Source: Macrolepiota albuminosa
Lineage: Eukaryota > Basidiomycota > Agaricomycetes > Agaricales > Agaricaceae
Reading direction: 5' to 3'
Length of the DNA stretch: 64,000 nt
NCBI GenBank assembly: GCA_027475525.1
Contig: JAMWFC010000113.1
Location: 930,001 to 994,000, forward strand
Every line of letters begins with the position of its first letter. The stretch's first letter is position 1. The translations under genes were made by a program, and so were the position numbers. Shown here one piece after another: positions 60,378 to 64,000 of this stretch. The notes beneath the pieces were generated by a model. It saw nothing but the letters and a program-made list of their open reading frames with translations, was not told the origin of the DNA and did not search any database.

Positions 60378-60588
60378 TGTAATGGTTTCATGACTATGTT
60401 ACACTTTACTTCATATGTTTTCATTGATTACCATCACACTCCTTGACTACTGCTTACATATCCTATAAGTACCTAACCAAATGTTGTAGTTAGGCAGTTT
60501 TTGCAATACTAGGACTTACAACAGTTCTCACTGTGAGACTCAATCAGTGTGCCATGACCCAAGCCTAATCTGGCTGGCTCACGTCACA
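60378..60588 (+). repeat. 3' LTR of gypsy-2 (CpG depleted)
   Basis: 211 bp. Identical to the 5' LTR except at 11 of the 12 CpG sites, all changed to TG or CA. Confidence 0.93.
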
Positions 60589-60909
60589 GGCAGATCCTCA
60601 TGACTCTTCAGCCTAATCTAATCTTGTGGAGTAGGTACAGCATATCCGGAGTGGCCTTCACCATAAGAATCTCAAGGTGAGCTTCCTGCTCAAATTTGTA
60701 CCACAAATGATAAAAACACTGGGGCAAGCTCCTCCATCCTAAACTTCTTGAGTAATCTCTGGAATTTTGAACAGATCCAATGAATGATGCTAGCGGACAT
60801 TAGCAGATATCATTGGCCTCCAAAGAAATCTTTCCATGTTTGGAGGAATCTTGTACTTGTAGTAAGCCTTTGTGGTCTAGTGAAATATATATAAATCCAA
60901 ATTATATAT
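60589..60909. other. Gap between two LTR elements
   Basis: About 320 bp, no gene or known repeat recognised. It ends in an AT-rich stretch (ATATATT) where the next element is inserted. Confidence 0.4.
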
Positions 60910-61083
60910 TGTAACCCGAGTTACGGGTTAGAACTATCTTGTGTGTATCACACAAGTGCTAAATCAGACCGCAGTATCGGATTTGACTAGTACTTAGAGT
61001 GAAAACAAGATGTTATCTTACGTAATACTCTATTAAACGATTATAGCGTTGTTGACGCTTGTAACATGGATGACTCCGTTACA
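60910..61083 (-). repeat. 3' LTR of the right-edge element
   Basis: 174 bp, TGTAAC...GTTACA, a 6-bp terminal inverted repeat typical of LTR ends. Confidence 0.7.
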
Positions 61084-61446
61084 TACCCCCCAATGAGACT
61101 GAATACTCAGTCTTTACCAAGGGAGGTAGAGCGAGATAAAGGATGCACAATAGTGCAAACAACAGATGAATAACACGCGTATGGCATGGCTGCAAGGGGT
61201 TAGCATTCATGCGCAGTATAGATGTGTCTTCTGGACACAATAAGAAGCAGTCCTTATCAGACAAGGGCGCAGGTTGCGCCAGCAGTAGAGAGAAAATGTT
61301 TATGTATAAACAAATAAAGAAAACAAAAAAGAGTGACCCCTCCTCTGGGTCCGCTGTATATACACGCGACTCTAGAGTGCGTATCAGCTGAAATGGTTCG
61401 AGTGGAATACTCAGAAGTACATACACAATAAAGTATTAACATGGGT

Positions 61447-62900
61447 CTAGGACCCAGATGACGATGCTCCCGCAACCGTGCCCATCTCAGTCACCATTGA
61501 CTCCTCCTCCAGTGCGACGTTAATCGCGGGAGGGGGAGGCGCCGATTCCGTCCTCGGTGGGGTTATAGGCCCCTCGACTGCAGGCGTGTCTACCACCATA
61601 GACTCTGTTAGTGCGACGTTAATCGCTAAAGCTGTGGTGGAGAGTGTACCCTGCTCTGCCGTGTGTGACAGGAGATTGACCTGGCCTGGGTCCATGTCAG
61701 CTGTGGGCAGGTCATGCGCTGCCGTGTGTTTTAGGAGGCTGACCCAATTTGGGTCCATGCCAATCAAATAATAGAGGCTGTTGGCCTCAGGGTTTTCTGG
61801 GAGCTTGCTCTCCTTGTCATGCTCTTGTGATGCTTGAACATAAGACAATAGTGATTGTCTTCAGTCATCTCCCGCCATCCATCCCATTGTGGGATTGCGG
61901 CAGGGGTGCCATACTTGGAGAGGTGCTCCATGCACTTGTCATCGACCTGTTTGAAGATGTCCATTGACATCGTGGGGGAATGGAACTGCTGTTCCAGGAA
62001 GACTACACCGTATGTATACGCGTGGTCCACCCATTCCAGCGGAATCCGGTTGTGTAGAAGGATGCATAACGCGTTGTCGTTGGAGAAGTTCCATGCATGG
62101 TTGTTGGGCACGTGAACTTGGTGAATTTTGAGCTGCGGCCCACATTGGGGCTCAAATGGCTGCTCGGGGAACATGGCATCATACAAGACAATCACCTCTC
62201 GATAAAGCCCTGGACAGGCCACAACGAGGGTCATGCTGTTAGCACACAGAGCTCGACATAAGGCGAACCCGAAGAGGGTCCGCCAGTGCATGCGATAGGC
62301 ATGATCCACGGCGATACCTTGATAGGTATTTTCCAACCCGGGTCAGCCAAAGACCAGCGCATACTGCGCCAGCTGGTCAAGGTCGAACGGTGTGGCTGGA
62401 TCCTGAGCACGCATTATGCGCAACGCCGTGGTGCCATCGTCTTTTGTGTGCAAGAAGCGCCCCAGAATGTGTCGTCGCTCGACAAGAGCGAGGTCATCAG
62501 GGCCCTGCATTGGGTTGACGAGGTCCTGGTACTTAGGCTCCTTCATCAGGAGCTGCATGGTTCAATCATGCAAAGCCTCAACTATCCGCTGCACAAACAT
62601 CTGGAGCTCTGTGATCAACATGTAAGCAACGATTCTGTTTCAACGCGGGACGTGCACATTTACGTAGTACTTATAGAGCCGGTCCAGCTCTAGCGGAGTG
62701 CGGAGAAGACCGCACAGGGCGTGCTTATACACAATCGTACCCGGGATGTGGGCACAATGGCCAGAAGAATACTCATATATGCCACTCTATTGGCGTCAGC
62801 TCCTATCAGCACCGTATTCGTGGCATACGAATAATAGGTGCAATGGCTGAGTGCTCCTCTAAAGCACAAATTCATTCGCTTGATATCGAGCGGCCCCCAC
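61447..62900 (-). pseudogene. Unknown retroelement-associated protein, C-terminal part with frameshifts
   Basis: Adjacent minus-strand frames read as one protein broken by stops and shifts: 62690-62914 (VKVWGPLDIKRMNLCFRGAL), 62343-62558 (MKEPKYQDLVNPMQGPDDLA), 61764-62336 (190 codons: HWRTLFGFALCRALCANSMT, ACPGLYREVIVLYDAMFPEQ, HNRIPLEWVDHAYTYGVVFL) and 61447-61848. The last part has degenerate repeats: MDP.WV.LL.HTA...LPT twice, and INVAL.ESMV twice. I recognise no Gag, protease, RT or integrase motif. Position just before the 3' LTR suggests an extra ORF carried by the element. Confidence 0.55.
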
Positions 62901-62967
62901 ACCTTCACCCCCAAGCCATCAGAGATCCTTCCCGAGAATTCATCCTTGGCCCTATACTTCTGGGCCT

Positions 62968-63987
62968 TTAGCTCCTTGGCACAAATCGCCTTCTTCTTTG
63001 CAATGCGCTTATTGCGCGATACTCATTGGAACCGGTCCGTGGCCGATTCCCCCTCCTCCCCGTCCTCCTCCTGCTCCGAACTTGACTCTCCATAGTCGCT
63101 CTTGTCGGACAGGGATGGTACTGGTGCTTTGCCTTTTTCAGGCATGGTCTTCCCTCTTGAGGTCGCCACCAGACCATCATACTGCTCCGGTGTGCGGGGT
63201 CTGGGGTCAATACGACCATGGGGTAGTGTTCTGGCAGGGCTGGTACAAACACTGGCAGCATAAACAGCATCTGGACTTCTCCTGCTTGTGCAGGAATGCC
63301 TCTAGGAAAGATTATAACCTCCAATTTAGAGGCATCAAAAGGCGGCTTGCGGCCACGGCGCTGACGAGACAGCCCTGACTTGGTCAGGGTGGACAATTCT
63401 AGTTGTGGCTGAGCCACCGGAGGGGCAGGCGCATTTTGCGCCAGAATTCTCCCTCCAGGCTCAGCGCAAGGAGTGACGGTAACGGGCGCTCTTGGCGCCA
63501 CAGCAACGGTTTTGGGCCCCCTAGGTGGGGCCCGGGATGATGCAGTTTCCCGCTGGCCCAGAGACAGACCTGCCAAGGGTTCACTGACTGCAGTCAGCGA
63601 CTCTGAGGAGGCCTGAGGGCCCGACTCAGGCAACTGTGATGACAAAGCCATGGGCTGAGCAGGCTGCTCATGGCGCGTGAATTGCGCTTCCGATGGCATC
63701 CTTGCCTGTGGAGGGTCGACTGGTTGACTGGGCTGATATTTAGCCCTCTTGACCTCGGCGGTCAGTTCCTCACCCATGGCAATTTTGCGCTTAGACACGC
63801 ATTCGATCTGTTCCAGCACTGCGACGTGCTGCCTCTTCATCAGCTCGATCTGGTCGAGCAATCCCTCCATCACCATCACAGCCAAACTGTCCTGCAGGAA
63901 GGACGCAGTTGCAGGGACTGGCTGTGCTGCTGCTTCCAGTCTGCCCAACAGCACGTCTGACACTGCTAAACTCTGCGCTTGTGGCAC
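62968..63987 (-). CDS. Unknown retroelement-associated protein, N-terminal part
   Basis: 339-codon frame; it probably continues beyond 64000 upstream or starts at 63987. It has a coiled coil (LLDQIELMKRQHVAVLEQIE) with a basic end (KRKIAMGEELTAEVKRAKY), a long Pro/Ala/Ser-rich linker, a basic patch (RQRRGRKPPFDASKL) and a hydrophobic block (MLFMLPVFVPALPEHYPM). After about 63100 the better frame appears to be the neighbouring one (acidic SDYGESSSEQEEDGEEGES), so a frameshift is likely near there, and the Arg-rich end of this frame is probably spurious. Confidence 0.5.
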   Translation of the reverse strand: MPQAQSLAVSDVLLGRLEAAAQPVPATASFLQDSLAVMVMEGLLDQIELMKRQHVAVLEQIECVSKRKIAMGEELTAEVKRAKYQPSQPVDPPQARMPSEAQFTRHEQPAQPMALSSQLPESGPQASSESLTAVSEPLAGLSLGQRETASSRAPPRGPKTVAVAPRAPVTVTPCAEPGGRILAQNAPAPPVAQPQLELSTLTKSGLSRQRRGRKPPFDASKLEVIIFPRGIPAQAGEVQMLFMLPVFVPALPEHYPMVVLTPDPAHRSSMMVWWRPQEGRPCLKKAKHQYHPCPTRATMESQVRSRRRTGRRGNRPRTGSNEYRAISALQRRRRFVPRS

Positions 63988-64000
63988 AGGCTCCCCATAT

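Larger units (their letters stand above)
34139..60588 (+). mobile_element. Gypsy-like LTR element gypsy-2 without reverse transcriptase, host of the nested insertions
   Basis: Bounded by 211-bp LTRs (34139-34349 and 60378-60588; TGTAA...GTCACA). Flanks GACAG (34134-34138) and GGCAG (60589-60593) are a near-match target duplication. Subtracting copia-3 (with gypsy-3) and the solo LTR insertions leaves about 6.5 kb. It encodes Gag with zinc knuckle and an aspartic protease, then a tail with no RT, RNase H or integrase motif. Many in-frame TGA codons indicate decay. The reading frame is continuous across the copia-3 insertion once the TAATA duplication is discounted, which proves the nesting. 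Confidence 0.85.
60910..64000 (-). mobile_element. 3' end of a further LTR retrotransposon (continues beyond the right edge)
   Basis: A 174-bp LTR (60910-61083) begins TGTAAC and ends GTTACA. Immediately to its right the minus strand reads ATTGGGGGGTA, a strong polypurine tract, so this is the 3' LTR of a minus-strand element. Internal sequence with minus-strand frames continues to the end of the window; the other LTR, primer site and any pol are not in view. Confidence 0.7.

Overview
The window looks like nuclear DNA of a filamentous basidiomycete, probably an Agaricomycete. Housekeeping genes are split by many 50-60 bp GT-AG introns, one gene resembles a lineage-restricted mushroom-type family, and the right two thirds is a nested retrotransposon island with CpG-directed decay. 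I cannot name the species.

Left part (1-17.6 kb) is host DNA: the 5' half of a RecQ helicase gene (-), a divergent GPN2 GTPase gene (+), a single-pass membrane coiled-coil protein (-), SEC31 of the COPII coat (+), NADP-glutamate dehydrogenase (+) and a damaged O-methyltransferase (-). I could build full exon models for GPN2 (354 aa), the coiled-coil protein (394 aa), SEC31 (1419 aa) and GDH (452 aa). The GDH and coiled-coil models close only after removing one copy of an exact 77-bp tandem duplication. Six unrelated duplications of exactly 77 bp occur in the window, which points to an assembly overlap error (k = 77) rather than biology.

Middle part (18-34 kb): a Ty1/copia element (copia-1, 18065-25283) with identical LTRs but two nonsense codons and a solo LTR in its RNase H; a hAT-like MITE with an 8-bp target duplication; an NCS1 purine/cytosine-type permease gene (-); and an intact copia element (copia-2, 29001-33852) inserted 96 bp upstream of the permease start codon.

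Right part (34-60.6 kb) is a nest: an RT-less gypsy-like element (gypsy-2, 34139-60588) carries a copia-2-like element (copia-3, 37177-55206), which itself carries a 13-kb gypsy (gypsy-3, 39784-52940). A solo LTR with a second solo LTR inside it interrupts the 3' half of gypsy-2. Gypsy-3 is the most unusual item: two spliced genes with their own TATA boxes lie antisense to pol, between pol and the 3' LTR, and one encodes a Zn2Cys6-like cluster. The last 3 kb is the 3' end of another minus-strand LTR element with an unrecognised large protein.

Common themes: all three copia families have a primer site matching the anticodon region of initiator tRNA-Met and carry CCTCAG/CTGAGG stem-loops in their LTRs. 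The two gypsy-2 LTRs differ only at CpG sites.
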